Assembly: GCA_030540085.1 (NCBI GenBank)
Contig: JAUNWY010000001.1
Location: 27,480 to 91,479 of the forward strand
From: Eggerthella sp.
GTDB lineage: Bacteria; Actinomycetota; Coriobacteriia; Coriobacteriales; Eggerthellaceae
Reading direction: 5' to 3'
Length of the DNA: 64,000 bases
The notes below the pieces were generated by a model. It was not told the origin of the DNA, did not search any database, and saw nothing but the letters and a program-made list of their open reading frames with translations. This document shows, one piece after another, positions 16,949-28,222 of the stretch. How positions within the stretch are numbered: the stretch's first letter is position 1; each line of letters begins with the position of its first letter. The translations under genes were made by a program, and so were the position numbers.

Positions 16949-16959
16949 CATCCATCTTG

Positions 16960-18453
16960 CTATGCACGGCTCACGCGCGCGCCTTGCGGTGTGTCTTCAA
17001 CCACAAAGCCCAATTCGCCCAATCGGTCGCGTACCGCATCGGCAAGGGCGAAGTTCTTTTCCTTGCGAGCTTCGGCACGACGCGCCAGCAGAGCCTCGAT
17101 AGCCCCTTCGGCATCGCACCCCGTAAACCCAGCGAGCTCAACAGCCAAAGCCACAACCTCGCTCGAAGAATCGCACGCTTCGTCTTCGCAAGCATTGAGA
17201 TCGACACCGAGAACACTGAGCAGGTCGCACACCGCATCGGCACCAGCAAGCACTGCTGCAGCATCTTCACTGCTTACCGCAGCATCAGCGAGGATCGTGT
17301 TCGCTTCGCGCACAAACGAACAGATAGCGCCCAAAGCACCCGCCGTATTGAAATCATCGTCCATTGCCTCAATAAACGAATCGCACATATCGTCGATCGC
17401 TTTTTGATAAGCAACAAGGTCGACCGTAGTTTCGCCGTCGGCATTGGCACACAACCATGCGGTGTTCTTAACGAAATTGGTGAGGCGGGTAAACATTGCC
17501 TCCGATTCGCCCAAACGCTCGTCGGAGAAATCGAGCGGGCTTCGGTAATGCGTTTGCAGCATCAGCATACGAAGCACGCGAGCATCGGTGGTCTTGAGCA
17601 CATCGCGCAGCAGCAGGAAGTTACCCAGCGACTTGGACATCTTTTCGTGGTTGATCTGAAGCATGCCGCCATGCATCCAGTAGTTGGAGAACGTGCAGCC
17701 AAAAGCAGCTTCCGACTGAGCACGCTCGTTTTCGTGATGGGGGAACGCCAGGTCTGCGCCACCACCGTGGATATCGAACGGGAGACCCAGGTACTTCTTC
17801 GACATAGCCGAGCACTCGATATGCCAGCCAGGACGACCCTTGCCCCAAGGAGAATCCCACGAAGGCTCGCCTGGCTTGGCGGCCTTCCACAGGGCAAAAT
17901 CAAGAGGATCACGCTTGCGATCTTCCAAGCCCTGACCATCTGCACGCAGCTCGCGATGGCCCGACTCCATTTCGTCGACGTTGCGACCGGAAAGCTGGCC
18001 GTAGCCCTCATACGAACGAACTGCGAAGTACACGTCGCCCTCAACCTCATAGGCGTGACCGCCTTCGATGAGCTTTTCGACCAGCGCGATCATCTCGCCG
18101 ATTTCCTCAGTGGCGCGAGGGCGAACATCCGGATCCATTACGCCAGCAGCACGCATGTCGTCGATGAATGCCTGGGCGTATTCCGCAGCAACCTCAGAAG
18201 CGCTACGGCCCTCTTCGTTTGCCTTTTTGATGATCTTGTCGTCCACGTCGGTGATGTTCTGCACGAACTTCACCTCGTAGCCGCGCCAGATAAGATAACG
18301 GCGGATGGTGTCAAACGAAATAAACGTGCGAGCATTTCCGATATGAATGTAGTTGTACACGGTTGGGCCGCATACATACATATTCACCTTGTCGTCGGCA
18401 ACGGGAACGAAGGGGCGCTTTTCACGCGCCTTGGTATCGTAAATCTTGATCAT
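16960..18453 (-). CDS. cysS: Cysteinyl-tRNA synthetase
   Basis: CysRS charges tRNA-Cys. The 497-residue class I synthetase shows the zinc Cys in [19 protein letters not shown] (which includes the HIGH-like HIGN), further zinc ligands in [12 protein letters not shown] and [15 protein letters not shown], and the KMSKSLGN loop. The C-terminal anticodon region is of normal length. Start at 18453 has GAGGAG seven bases upstream; an in-frame start at 18492 has none. It ends the run clpC-ispD-ispF-cysS, an arrangement common for ispD, ispF and cysS. Confidence 0.97.
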   Translation of the reverse strand: MIKIYDTKAREKRPFVPVADDKVNMYVCGPTVYNYIHIGNARTFISFDTIRRYLIWRGYEVKFVQNITDVDDKIIKKANEEGRSASEVAAEYAQAFIDDMRAAGVMDPDVRPRATEEIGEMIALVEKLIEGGHAYEVEGDVYFAVRSYEGYGQLSGRNVDEMESGHRELRADGQGLEDRKRDPLDFALWKAAKPGEPSWDSPWGKGRPGWHIECSAMSKKYLGLPFDIHGGGADLAFPHHENERAQSEAAFGCTFSNYWMHGGMLQINHEKMSKSLGNFLLLRDVLKTTDARVLRMLMLQTHYRSPLDFSDERLGESEAMFTRLTNFVKNTAWLCANADGETTVDLVAYQKAIDDMCDSFIEAMDDDFNTAGALGAICSFVREANTILADAAVSSEDAAAVLAGADAVCDLLSVLGVDLNACEDEACDSSSEVVALAVELAGFTGCDAEGAIEALLARRAEARKEKNFALADAVRDRLGELGFVVEDTPQGARVSRA

Positions 18454-18529
18454 GCAATCTCCTCGAAACAGCATATGCGGCAACCGCCGCACGCGAATTC
18501 TACCAGTAGGAAGGGGCCCGCTCTACGGG

Positions 18530-19042
18530 CTACTTACAGCGGCATACCAACGCCACAGCCTGAGCGGAAATGCCCTCTTCTCGGCCCTCAAAACCAAGGT
18601 GCTCGGTGGTGGTTGCCTTCACTCCCAAGTTTTCTACTGCGATTCCGCAGGCGGCCGCCAAGTTTTCACGCATCATATCGCGATAAGGCGAAAGCTTCGG
18701 GGCTTGAGCGGCAATTACGCAATCGATGTCAACAATAGAAAAGCCTTGTTCACGCACAAGGCTCGCAACCGCAGCCAACAGCTTCAGGGAATCGGCCCCC
18801 TTGTAAGCAGGATCGGTATCGGGAAATAGCTTGCCGATATCGCCACCTCGAATCGCACCGAGCAGGGCATCGGCCACCGCATGAGCCAGCACGTCGGCAT
18901 CGGAATGACCCAGAAGCCCCTGATGATGAGGGATTTCTACGCCGCCCAAAATCAATTTGCGATCAGGGGCGAAGGCGTGCACATCGTAACCGAGACCCAC
19001 TCGCATGGGCACAGCAGATAAAGCTTGGTTTTGCTCAGTCAC
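18530..19042 (-). CDS. ispF: 2-C-methyl-D-erythritol 2,4-cyclodiphosphate synthase
   Basis: IspF cyclises CDP-ME-2-phosphate in the MEP pathway. The metal-binding motif GYDVHAF, the [17 protein letters not shown] helix and the substrate motif [17 protein letters not shown] are intact. The GTG start follows the ispD stop directly (TAA then GTG), so the genes are translationally coupled; an extra 12-residue N-terminal segment precedes the usual MRVGLGYD start. An internal ATG at residue 13 is an alternative. Confidence 0.96.
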   Translation of the reverse strand: MTEQNQALSAVPMRVGLGYDVHAFAPDRKLILGGVEIPHHQGLLGHSDADVLAHAVADALLGAIRGGDIGKLFPDTDPAYKGADSLKLLAAVASLVREQGFSIVDIDCVIAAQAPKLSPYRDMMRENLAAACGIAVENLGVKATTTEHLGFEGREEGISAQAVALVCRCK

Positions 19043-19891
19043 TTAGAGTTGCTCCTCTCGGCGGTCTTCAATTGCCGCGCGAATTGCCGCAGAGATAATC
19101 AGATAGTCTTCAGGAACGGTAAGTTTGATGTTGTCGCGCTTTCCCTCAACCATGAGCACACGGCCGCCCAAACGTTCAATAAGCGAAGAGTCGTCTGTGC
19201 CCACAAACCCATCGGAGAGGGCCGAAGCATGGGCGCGGCGGTAGATGCCAGCGCGAAAAACCTGAGGGGTTTGAGCGTTCCAGAACACCGAGCGATCGGG
19301 CGTGCCAACCACTACCCCGTTTTCGACAACTTTCAACGTGTCGATGGAGGGATGCCCTACCAACGCGCCGTCGCAATCGATATTGCCTTTGAGCGTGCTG
19401 ATAGTGTGCTCGATGAGCTCTTTGGTGATAAGGGGCCTAGCACCGTCGTGGAGCATAACGAACTCATATTCCTCGGGCACCAGCTCAAGGCCGGAAAAGG
19501 CAGATTCTTGGCGAATCGATCCAGCGGGAGCCATAACGATGGGCGTCACAAAGGGGAACGGGTCGATTGCCTTAGAAAGGTATTCGCTCATGCGCTCTTC
19601 AGGGCACACGATAACGATAAGGCCCACATCACCCACGGCGTCGAACACTTCAGCGGAACGGGTGAGAATGGGTTTGCCGGCAATTTCTACGAGCTGTTTG
19701 CCGCCTTCGTGGCCAAAACGCTCGCCACTGCCGCCGGCCAAGATAATTGCAGCGGTTTTGGGGTTCTTATCAACGACACCCTCAAGGCGGGGTTCCGCCT
19801 TGAGGGCATCGAAATGGACGTCATCGAACATAGCCATGGCGTGCTCGAGCACGGAAGGGGCAAAAATCGGATCGATGGTCTTTTCAGTCAT
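19043..19891 (-). CDS. ispD: 2-C-methyl-D-erythritol 4-phosphate cytidylyltransferase
   Basis: IspD joins CTP to methylerythritol phosphate. The nucleotidyltransferase signature AAIILAGGSGERFG lies at residues 47-60, with HDGARPLI and the later NAQTPQVF and VFVGTDDSS-type GFVGTDDSSL motifs. A 45-residue N-terminal extension precedes the catalytic core; most IspD proteins begin at the AAIILAG strand. The ATG at 19891 has AGGAGC six bases upstream, so the extension is probably translated. Fifty-seven bases separate it from the upstream clpC stop. Confidence 0.94.
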   Translation of the reverse strand: MTEKTIDPIFAPSVLEHAMAMFDDVHFDALKAEPRLEGVVDKNPKTAAIILAGGSGERFGHEGGKQLVEIAGKPILTRSAEVFDAVGDVGLIVIVCPEERMSEYLSKAIDPFPFVTPIVMAPAGSIRQESAFSGLELVPEEYEFVMLHDGARPLITKELIEHTISTLKGNIDCDGALVGHPSIDTLKVVENGVVVGTPDRSVFWNAQTPQVFRAGIYRRAHASALSDGFVGTDDSSLIERLGGRVLMVEGKRDNIKLTVPEDYLIISAAIRAAIEDRREEQL

Positions 19892-19948
19892 GATAGCTCC
19901 TGTACACCTGGTGCGGATGCAGAGCCGCAGCGCTGGTGCACTTCAGGC

Positions 19949-22519
<2,571 letters not shown>

Positions 22520-22564
22520 GTAAGCCTCGATTCTCTCGGCAAGTAAGTTTAATTCGGAATAATG

Positions 22565-22591
22565 CTAGCACTCATTAAAACCGAGTGCTAA
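22565..22591. promoter_or_regulatory. CIRCE operator of clpC
   Basis: CTAGCACTC-N9-GAGTGCTAA matches the CIRCE consensus TTAGCACTC-N9-GAGTGCTAA with one mismatch. It lies 46 bases upstream of the clpC start and overlaps the promoter. CIRCE is the binding site of the heat-shock repressor HrcA. Confidence 0.93.
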
Positions 22592-22602
22592 CCCGTTAAC
22601 AA
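22574..22602 (-). promoter_or_regulatory. Promoter of clpC
   Basis: On the minus strand TTGTTA (22597-22602) and TTTAAT (22574-22579) are separated by 17 bases. The CIRCE box covers the -10 and most of the spacer, so bound HrcA would block RNA polymerase. Confidence 0.65.
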
Positions 22603-22651
22603 TCTGTAGCCAGAACAAACTCCTAGACAGAATGTTTTCTAGGTTAAACGA

Positions 22652-22676
22652 AAAGGCGCTCCTAAAGAGCGCCTTT
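22652..22676 (-). terminator. Terminator after lysS
   Basis: AAAGGCGCTC (22652-22661), loop CTAAA, GAGCGCCTTT (22667-22676); on the minus strand TTTTCGTTT follows. It lies about 180 bases past the lysS stop; the interval 22677-22856 shows no gene. Confidence 0.8.
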
Positions 22677-22856
22677 AACAACTCCCATTTTCAGACGAAA
22701 CAGCGAGGGCAAGCCCGGTGCTTCAGGTAGGCCTAAAAGAGGAGGAACGCGTACTACGTTACGCGGACGACGAATGAAGGCCTAGATGAAGGCCCGGCTT
22801 GGCCGCAGCGTCATCGCGTCTCATGCGAGGGTTACGCTGTTCGTAGAACGGCGTAA

Positions 22857-24359
22857 CTACTTGGCCTCAGGACGCATGTGGGGGAACAGCAACACGTCAC
22901 GAATGCTCGGCTGGTTCGTAAGGAGCATCACCACACGGTCAATGCCGATACCGATGCCGCCCGCAGGAGGCATACCGTACTCAAGAGCACGGATATAGTC
23001 GGTGTCATACTCCATGGCCTCATCGTCGCCAGAAGCCTTTTCCTCCATCTGCTTCTGGAAACGTTCTGCCTGGTCAACTGGGTCATTCAGCTCGCTGAAT
23101 GCATTGGCGTACTCATGGCCTGCAATAACAAGCTCGAAGCGGTCGGTCAGGCGAGGATCGTCCTCGAAGCGCTTGGCAAGCGGGCTTACCTCGACCGGGT
23201 AATCCACAACAAACGTGGGGTTCACGATGGTGGGCTCACCGATCTCGTCGTACAGCTCGGCAATAAGCTTGCCGGCGGTCCACTCGGGCTTCACCTCGAT
23301 GCCGTTCTTCTTGGCAAGCTCGGCAAGGTGGCTAACAGGCGTATCGAGCGTAACCTCTTCGCCGAGTGCTTTGGAAACGATTTCCGTCATGGGAATGGAA
23401 GGCCACTCGCCCGAAATGTCGATGGTCTGACCCTGGTACTCAAGCTGCTCGGAGTCGTTCACTGCAGCGTTAGCTGCCTTGATAACACCCTGAGCCAGCT
23501 TCTTCATGCCCTGCAGGTCGTTGAAAGCACAGTAGGCTTCCATGGAAGTGAACTCAGGGTTGTGCGTTGGGTCCATGCCTTCGTTGCGGAAGATACGGCC
23601 GATTTCGAACACACGCTCAAAACCGCCAACCAGCAAACGCTTCAAATGAAGCTCGGTGGCAATACGCAGATAGTTTTCCTGATTCAGCGCATTGAAGTGT
23701 GTGATGAACGGCTTTGCAGTAGCGCCGCCCTGCACAGTTTGCAGGATGGGCGTTTCCACCTCATAATAACCGTCCGCCTCCATGTAGCGGCGAAAAGCCG
23801 AGAGGATCTTCGAACGCTTCTGGAAGGTATCGCGCACTTCATCGTTGACGATAAGGTCGACATAGCGCTGACGGTAACGAATTTCTTTGTCGTTCAGGCC
23901 ATGGAACTTTTCGGGCAGCGGACGCAGCGCCTTAGAAAGCAGCTGGAACGAATCAACGGCAACAGAGAGCTGGCCGCGACGCGTGCGCATCATAAGACCA
24001 TGCGCGCCAATCCAGTCGCCCAGGTCAAGATCTTTCATCTCGGCAAAAGCATCTTCGCCCAAAGCGTTGATGCGGCAGAAGAGCTGAATGCGACCGGTGG
24101 CATCCTGGAGCTCGAAGAAGATGATTTTGCCCTGAACGCGCTTGGCCATAACACGGCCCGCAATGGAAACGGCATCTTCGGTATTTTCGCCATCTGCCAG
24201 CTCGGCGTACTTTTCGTCCAAGTCGGCAATGTGATGGGAGTACTCGAATGCAGCGTGACCATAAGGGTTCTTGCCCTCCGCCAACAGGGCCTCGCGCTTG
24301 GCGCGACGCACCTCGATCGGATCGTCTTCGATAACTTGCTCGTTGTTTTCTTCTGCCAT
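22857..24359 (-). CDS. lysS: Lysyl-tRNA synthetase (class II)
   Basis: This 500-residue class II synthetase charges tRNA-Lys. After an acidic N-terminus comes the OB-fold anticodon domain (about 60-160), then motif 1 near YMEADGYYEVETPIL, motif 2 FRNEGMDPTHNPEFTSMEAY and motif 3 GMPPAGGIGIGIDRVVMLLT. AAGGAAT precedes the ATG. greA ends 20 bases upstream; greA-lysS neighbours are common in actinobacteria and firmicutes. Confidence 0.97.
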   Translation of the reverse strand: MAEENNEQVIEDDPIEVRRAKREALLAEGKNPYGHAAFEYSHHIADLDEKYAELADGENTEDAVSIAGRVMAKRVQGKIIFFELQDATGRIQLFCRINALGEDAFAEMKDLDLGDWIGAHGLMMRTRRGQLSVAVDSFQLLSKALRPLPEKFHGLNDKEIRYRQRYVDLIVNDEVRDTFQKRSKILSAFRRYMEADGYYEVETPILQTVQGGATAKPFITHFNALNQENYLRIATELHLKRLLVGGFERVFEIGRIFRNEGMDPTHNPEFTSMEAYCAFNDLQGMKKLAQGVIKAANAAVNDSEQLEYQGQTIDISGEWPSIPMTEIVSKALGEEVTLDTPVSHLAELAKKNGIEVKPEWTAGKLIAELYDEIGEPTIVNPTFVVDYPVEVSPLAKRFEDDPRLTDRFELVIAGHEYANAFSELNDPVDQAERFQKQMEEKASGDDEAMEYDTDYIRALEYGMPPAGGIGIGIDRVVMLLTNQPSIRDVLLFPHMRPEAK

Positions 24360-24379
24360 GTGAATTCCTTAAAGCTTGC

Positions 24380-24847
24380 TTAGCGCTCGATTGCCTGAAT
24401 GGTCATCTTGATAACGCGGCCAGTGGGACCCTGAGCCTCTACGGCTTCGCCCTGCTTATGACCCAAAAGGGCAGCGCCTACGGGAGATTCGTTGGAAATC
24501 TTACCCTCGGCGGAGTTTGCCTCTGCGCCACCAACAATGGTGAATACGCGCTCGCGGCCACCCATATCTACCGTTACGCGGCTGCCGATGTTAACGCGGC
24601 CGGATTCGGTGGGAGCCTCCACGATGGTTGCCTCGCCGAGGATACGAGTGATCTCTGCGATGCGGGCCTCGTTTGCAGCCTGCTCGTTCTTTGCGTCATC
24701 GTACTCGGAGTTCTCGGAAATATCGCCGAATTCGCGAGCAACGCGGATACGGTCACCGATCTCTGCGCGCTTTTCGGTTTCCAGGAAATGGAGCTCCTGC
24801 TCGAGCTTTTCCTTGCCTTCCTGAGTAAGAACGTAATTGTTGTCCAT
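24380..24847 (-). CDS. greA: Transcription elongation factor GreA
   Basis: GreA enters the RNA polymerase secondary channel and triggers cleavage of backtracked RNA. The 155-residue protein has the N-terminal coiled coil with the acidic tip (RVAREFGDISENSEYDDAKN, carrying the conserved D and E) and the C-terminal FKBP-like domain. Normal length. It precedes lysS by 20 bases. Confidence 0.96.
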   Translation of the reverse strand: MDNNYVLTQEGKEKLEQELHFLETEKRAEIGDRIRVAREFGDISENSEYDDAKNEQAANEARIAEITRILGEATIVEAPTESGRVNIGSRVTVDMGGRERVFTIVGGAEANSAEGKISNESPVGAALLGHKQGEAVEAQGPTGRVIKMTIQAIER

Positions 24848-24903
24848 GGTTTACACCCCTCGGCCATGCATGTGCTGGCCAGTCTTCCTTTCCTATACTC
24901 GCG

Positions 24904-24937
24904 AAAAGGGCGCGCCTCCGTAAGAAGCGTGCCCTTT
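24904..24937 (-). terminator. Hairpin after tatA
   Basis: AAAGGGCGCGC pairs with GCGTGCCCTTT with one wobble around an 11-base loop. On the minus strand the 3' arm ends CCCTTTTC. It lies between tatA and greA, so greA probably has its own promoter or is read through. Confidence 0.55.
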
Positions 24938-24968
24938 GCATACCAGTGATGAAGCGAAGCGGTTAGCT

Positions 24969-25250
24969 CTATGCTTCTTCTTTTTTAGCCTCTTCGGCAG
25001 CCTCTGCCTTCTTGCCAGGCGCAGGCTTGTCGATAACCTCAACTTCGATTTCTTCCTTGGCGTCTGCCGCCTTGGGAGCGGGCTCTTCAGCCTCTTCAAC
25101 CTTCTTGCCGCCGCCCAGGCCTTCGCGCAGGTTCTTAACTGCCTTGCCGATTGCGGTACCAAGCTTAGGAAGGTTCTTGGGTCCGAAGAGAACGAGGATT
25201 ACAACGAGGATGATGACGATCTCAAGGGGACCGAAAGGTCCAATCTTCAT
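24969..25250 (-). CDS. tatA: Sec-independent protein translocase TatA
   Basis: TatA forms the pore of the twin-arginine translocation system for folded proteins. The 93-residue protein has the short membrane helix LEIVIILVVILVLFGPKNLP, the hinge and amphipathic helix KLGTAIGKAVKNLREGL, and an acidic Lys/Glu/Ala-rich tail. Start at 25250 has GGAGGTG five bases upstream; a longer frame to 25298 is not supported. TatC is not in this window. Confidence 0.93.
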   Translation of the reverse strand: MKIGPFGPLEIVIILVVILVLFGPKNLPKLGTAIGKAVKNLREGLGGGKKVEEAEEPAPKAADAKEEIEVEVIDKPAPGKKAEAAEEAKKEEA

Positions 25251-25378
25251 GAAACACCTCCGTGGTGGTGAGCTGGCGCCCCGTGCGAGCCCCAACATTT
25301 TACTGCGAGTACATATAAAAGCACTCTAACAAAAAAGAACGGTACCCTTTTCAGGATACCCCTCAGTGGTTGCAATGG

Positions 25379-25452
25379 TCGGGATGACAGGATTCGAACC
25401 TGCGACCTCTGCGTCCCGAACGCAGCGCTCTACCAAGCTGAGCCACATCCCG
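25379..25452 (-). tRNA. tRNA-Pro (anticodon CGG)
   Basis: Acceptor CGGGATG pairs with CATCCCG, anticodon loop TTCGGGA, T arm CAGGTTCGAATCCTG. The CCA end is encoded (25376-25378 on the plus strand). Confidence 0.97.
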
Positions 25453-25492
25453 CTGTTGTGATTAGCGGGTGCTATAGTACCACACTTCCCAC

Positions 25493-25521
25493 AAAAGAAA
25501 AGAGGGCATGCAAATGCCCTC
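25493..25521 (-). terminator. Terminator of the first NlpC/P60 gene
   Basis: GAGGGCAT (25502-25509), loop GCAA, ATGCCCTC (25514-25521). On the minus strand TTTTCTTT follows. Confidence 0.85.
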
Positions 25522-25600
25522 CATAAATATGAATACCAGTTCGTTACCTACCCGAAGCAGTGCCTACCTGCAAACGCTGCGCCCGCTTGACGAACACCGT

Positions 25601-26665
25601 TTAATAGCGAACGTACCACATGCCGGAATGAACAGCGCTGATCTTAACCACGTCGCCCGTTCGAGGCGCGTGAATCATCTGGCCATTACCAATATAAACA
25701 CCGGTATGGTGACTGTTCAGGCAGAAGTCGCCAGGCTGAGGATTGGTAACGCGCTTCCAGCTTGCCATGGTGTAAGTGGTGCACCAGTGGTTGCCCATTT
25801 TGCCGGTGATGCAGTACCCAACCAAGCCAGAGCAGTCGAAGGAGTTCGGGCCGGCTGCACCCCATACATAGGGCTTGCCAAGCTGGGCATAGGCGCGATC
25901 AACTACCGTGTTGCCCGTTACGGTTTGGACGGCGCTGTTGTCTACCGTACCACCCCCATTGTTCTTCGATGCTGCAGCGGCGGCAGCTGCTTCACGGGCG
26001 GCAGCCTCCTGGCGAGCCTTTTCGGCAGCCTCTTCTTCCTTACGCATCAATTCCTGCGCCTCGGCGGAAAGGCTATCGTAGGTCTGCTGCATCTGAGCGG
26101 TGGTTGCCTCAGCTTCGTCCTTTACGGATTTGGCTTCTGCAGCCTTGTTGGCGGCAACCTCAGCCTGCTCTTCGGCTTCCTGCTTGGCGTTTTCCAGTTC
26201 TTCGCGTGCATTCTTGGTTTCAGTTACCAATTCAGCATCGTTTTCGTTGAGTCGTTCAAGCGTATTCCACGTGGTGGCAAACTGCTCAAACGAAGAAGCA
26301 CCCAGGATTACGTCGAGGAACCCGGTATTGCCCGAACGATACATATCACGAGCACGGGTACCGAGCTTTTCCTGATAGCCTTCTATTTCCCTGGTTTTCT
26401 GGTCTACCTTTTCCTGAGCTTCCTCCACCTTTTTTTCGGCGGCCTTCTGCTCGTCGATAGCCGTGTAGTAATTATTCGAAGCCTCATCGAGCTTTTGCTG
26501 CATCTCGTTGAGCTTATTGAGCGCCTGTTGCGCTTCAGCTTGCTTTTCAGCGGCAGTAGGTTCTGCCAAAGCAACCGTTGTAGGCACGGCAAGGCCTGCG
26601 ACAAGAACCACGGCCATTGCTGCCGAGGCAAGTGCTCGCTTATGTTTTGCGATAGAAATACCCAT
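25601..26665 (-). CDS. Secreted peptidoglycan hydrolase, PcsB-like coiled coil plus NlpC/P60
   Basis: This 354-residue secreted protein has a signal peptide (1-34, cleavage after VALA), a long coiled coil (about 36-215) carrying the PcsB-type motif DVILGASSFEQFATTWN, an Ala-rich linker and a C-terminal NlpC/P60 endopeptidase domain. The catalytic Cys is in NSFDCSGLVGYC and the His in SHHTGVYIG. Such proteins cut stem peptides during cell separation, with the coiled coil usually controlled by FtsEX. A paralogue lies directly upstream at 26911. AGGGGG precedes the ATG. Confidence 0.93.
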   Translation of the reverse strand: MGISIAKHKRALASAAMAVVLVAGLAVPTTVALAEPTAAEKQAEAQQALNKLNEMQQKLDEASNNYYTAIDEQKAAEKKVEEAQEKVDQKTREIEGYQEKLGTRARDMYRSGNTGFLDVILGASSFEQFATTWNTLERLNENDAELVTETKNAREELENAKQEAEEQAEVAANKAAEAKSVKDEAEATTAQMQQTYDSLSAEAQELMRKEEEAAEKARQEAAAREAAAAAAASKNNGGGTVDNSAVQTVTGNTVVDRAYAQLGKPYVWGAAGPNSFDCSGLVGYCITGKMGNHWCTTYTMASWKRVTNPQPGDFCLNSHHTGVYIGNGQMIHAPRTGDVVKISAVHSGMWYVRY

Positions 26666-26862
26666 CGTGAGTTTCCCCCTGGTGGTGTTGTGGTGCGATT
26701 AAGCGATAGCTGGATCAGTTTAGCAAGCGAACGGTTTGCGCCGCAACGCCACCGCGCCGTATTCAGGGTTTCAATGCGCAATATCCACAAATAACACCAG
26801 GTCAAAGCTTTATGTACATTTTGCGCTTGAATTATGGATGCCCCGATTTCGCCCGAAAACAA

Positions 26863-26886
26863 GAAAACCCGCCGAAGCGGGTTTTC
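26863..26886. terminator. Terminator between the two NlpC/P60 genes
   Basis: GAAAACCCGC, loop CGAA, GCGGGTTTTC. It lies 25 bases past the stop of the second paralogue; T-rich on both strands. Confidence 0.88.
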
Positions 26887-26910
26887 AAAGAATCATATGA
26901 TAGCGATTCG

Positions 26911-28065
26911 CTAGTAGCGAACGTAAATCATGCCACTGTGTACGGAGCTTATCTTAACCACGTCACCCGTCTGAGGGGCATGGATCATCTGGCCACCGCC
27001 GATGTAGATACCGCAGTGATGACTGTTTACACAAATATCACCAGGCTGAGGGTTGGAAACGCGCGTCCAGCCCATGAAGGTACCCGTGGTACCCAGGCGG
27101 CTATAGCTACCGGTGAGGCAATAGCTTACCAAGCCAGAGCAGTCGAACGAGTTCGGGCCAACTGCACCCCACTTGTAGGGCTTGCCCAGCTGGGAGTAAG
27201 CACGGTTTACCACGCTATTGCCCGAAACGGACTGAGGCTTGCTGTTGTTAGTTGCCGAGCTTGAAGCATTGTTCTTGTTGGAGTTGGAGCTGCTGCTCGA
27301 ATTGTTAGAGGTCGTGTTGTTGCGATTGCTGTTCGAGTTGTTGTTCGTAATGGTAGCTGCAGCATCGTTTCCTGCCGTGCCATTCTGCTCGGCAGCTGCT
27401 GCGGCAGCCTGCTGCTGAGCTTCCTGAGCAGCACGCTCCTGGCTGATGAGCTCCTGAGCCTCAGCGGAAAGGCTGTTATAGGTCTGCTGCATCTCGGATG
27501 CCTTCTGGTCTGCTGCCTCAGCAACAGACTTGGCTTCCTCTGCCTTATCGGATGCTACCTTGGCCTGCTCTTCAGCCTCCTGCTTTGCAGCCTGAAGCTC
27601 TTCGCGAGCGGTCTTGGTTTCAGAAACCAGTTCGGCATCATTGCCATTCAGGGTTTCCAACATGTTCCAGGTAGTGGCGAACTGCTCAAAAGAGGATGCG
27701 CCCAGGATAACGTCCAAGAAATTGGTGTCGCCCGAACGGTACATATCGCGAGCGCGATCGGAAAGACGCTGCTGGTCCTTTTCGATCTGAGCGGTTTTCT
27801 CTTCGATCTGCTTCTGAGCTTCGTCTACACGATTCTGGGCATCGATCTGCTCCTGATGGGCAGCTTCATAATTAGCGGAAGCCTGATCAAGCTCGCTCTG
27901 ATACTGATTGAGCTTCTGCAGAGCTGCCTGAGCCTCTGCCTGCTTATCGTCGGAAGGCGCAGCGAACGCACTGGCTGCAGGGACGGACAGTCCAACGGCC
28001 AAAATGGCAGCAAAAGCAGCGTTCAAAGCCACCTTAGACTTGGAAGCGCATGTTTGTTTTGTCAT
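26911..28065 (-). CDS. Secreted peptidoglycan hydrolase, second paralogue
   Basis: This 384-residue paralogue shares the layout of the neighbour at 25601: signal peptide ending ASAFA, coiled coil with the same DVILGASSFEQFATTWN motif, and NlpC/P60 domain with NSFDCSGLVSYC and SHHCGIYIG. It differs by a long Asn/Ser-rich linker (about 230-275) before the catalytic domain, which may span the wall. Start at 28065 has AGGAGG nine bases upstream. Each gene has its own terminator, so they are separately expressed products of an old tandem duplication. Confidence 0.93.
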   Translation of the reverse strand: MTKQTCASKSKVALNAAFAAILAVGLSVPAASAFAAPSDDKQAEAQAALQKLNQYQSELDQASANYEAAHQEQIDAQNRVDEAQKQIEEKTAQIEKDQQRLSDRARDMYRSGDTNFLDVILGASSFEQFATTWNMLETLNGNDAELVSETKTAREELQAAKQEAEEQAKVASDKAEEAKSVAEAADQKASEMQQTYNSLSAEAQELISQERAAQEAQQQAAAAAAEQNGTAGNDAAATITNNNSNSNRNNTTSNNSSSSSNSNKNNASSSATNNSKPQSVSGNSVVNRAYSQLGKPYKWGAVGPNSFDCSGLVSYCLTGSYSRLGTTGTFMGWTRVSNPQPGDICVNSHHCGIYIGGGQMIHAPQTGDVVKISSVHSGMIYVRY

Positions 28066-28222
28066 ATGAAAGGGCCTCCTAGCACTTTCGCGTTGACCTT
28101 GCACATGTTCGAGACGTATCCCTAGTGCAAGAATTCAGCTTTTGCAATGGTAGCAAACTCGTATCGAACAACGCAAAGATATGTGAAGGAGAGCTTCATA
28201 ACGCCAGCTCAGCGGAATATGA

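Noticed and set aside
16864..18738. A 624-codon open frame antisense to cysS and ispF
   Set aside because: It mirrors two well-supported genes, has no ribosome site and no family resemblance; long antisense frames are common at this GC content.
22878..24383. A 501-codon frame antisense to lysS
   Set aside because: Shadow of lysS without ribosome site or domains.
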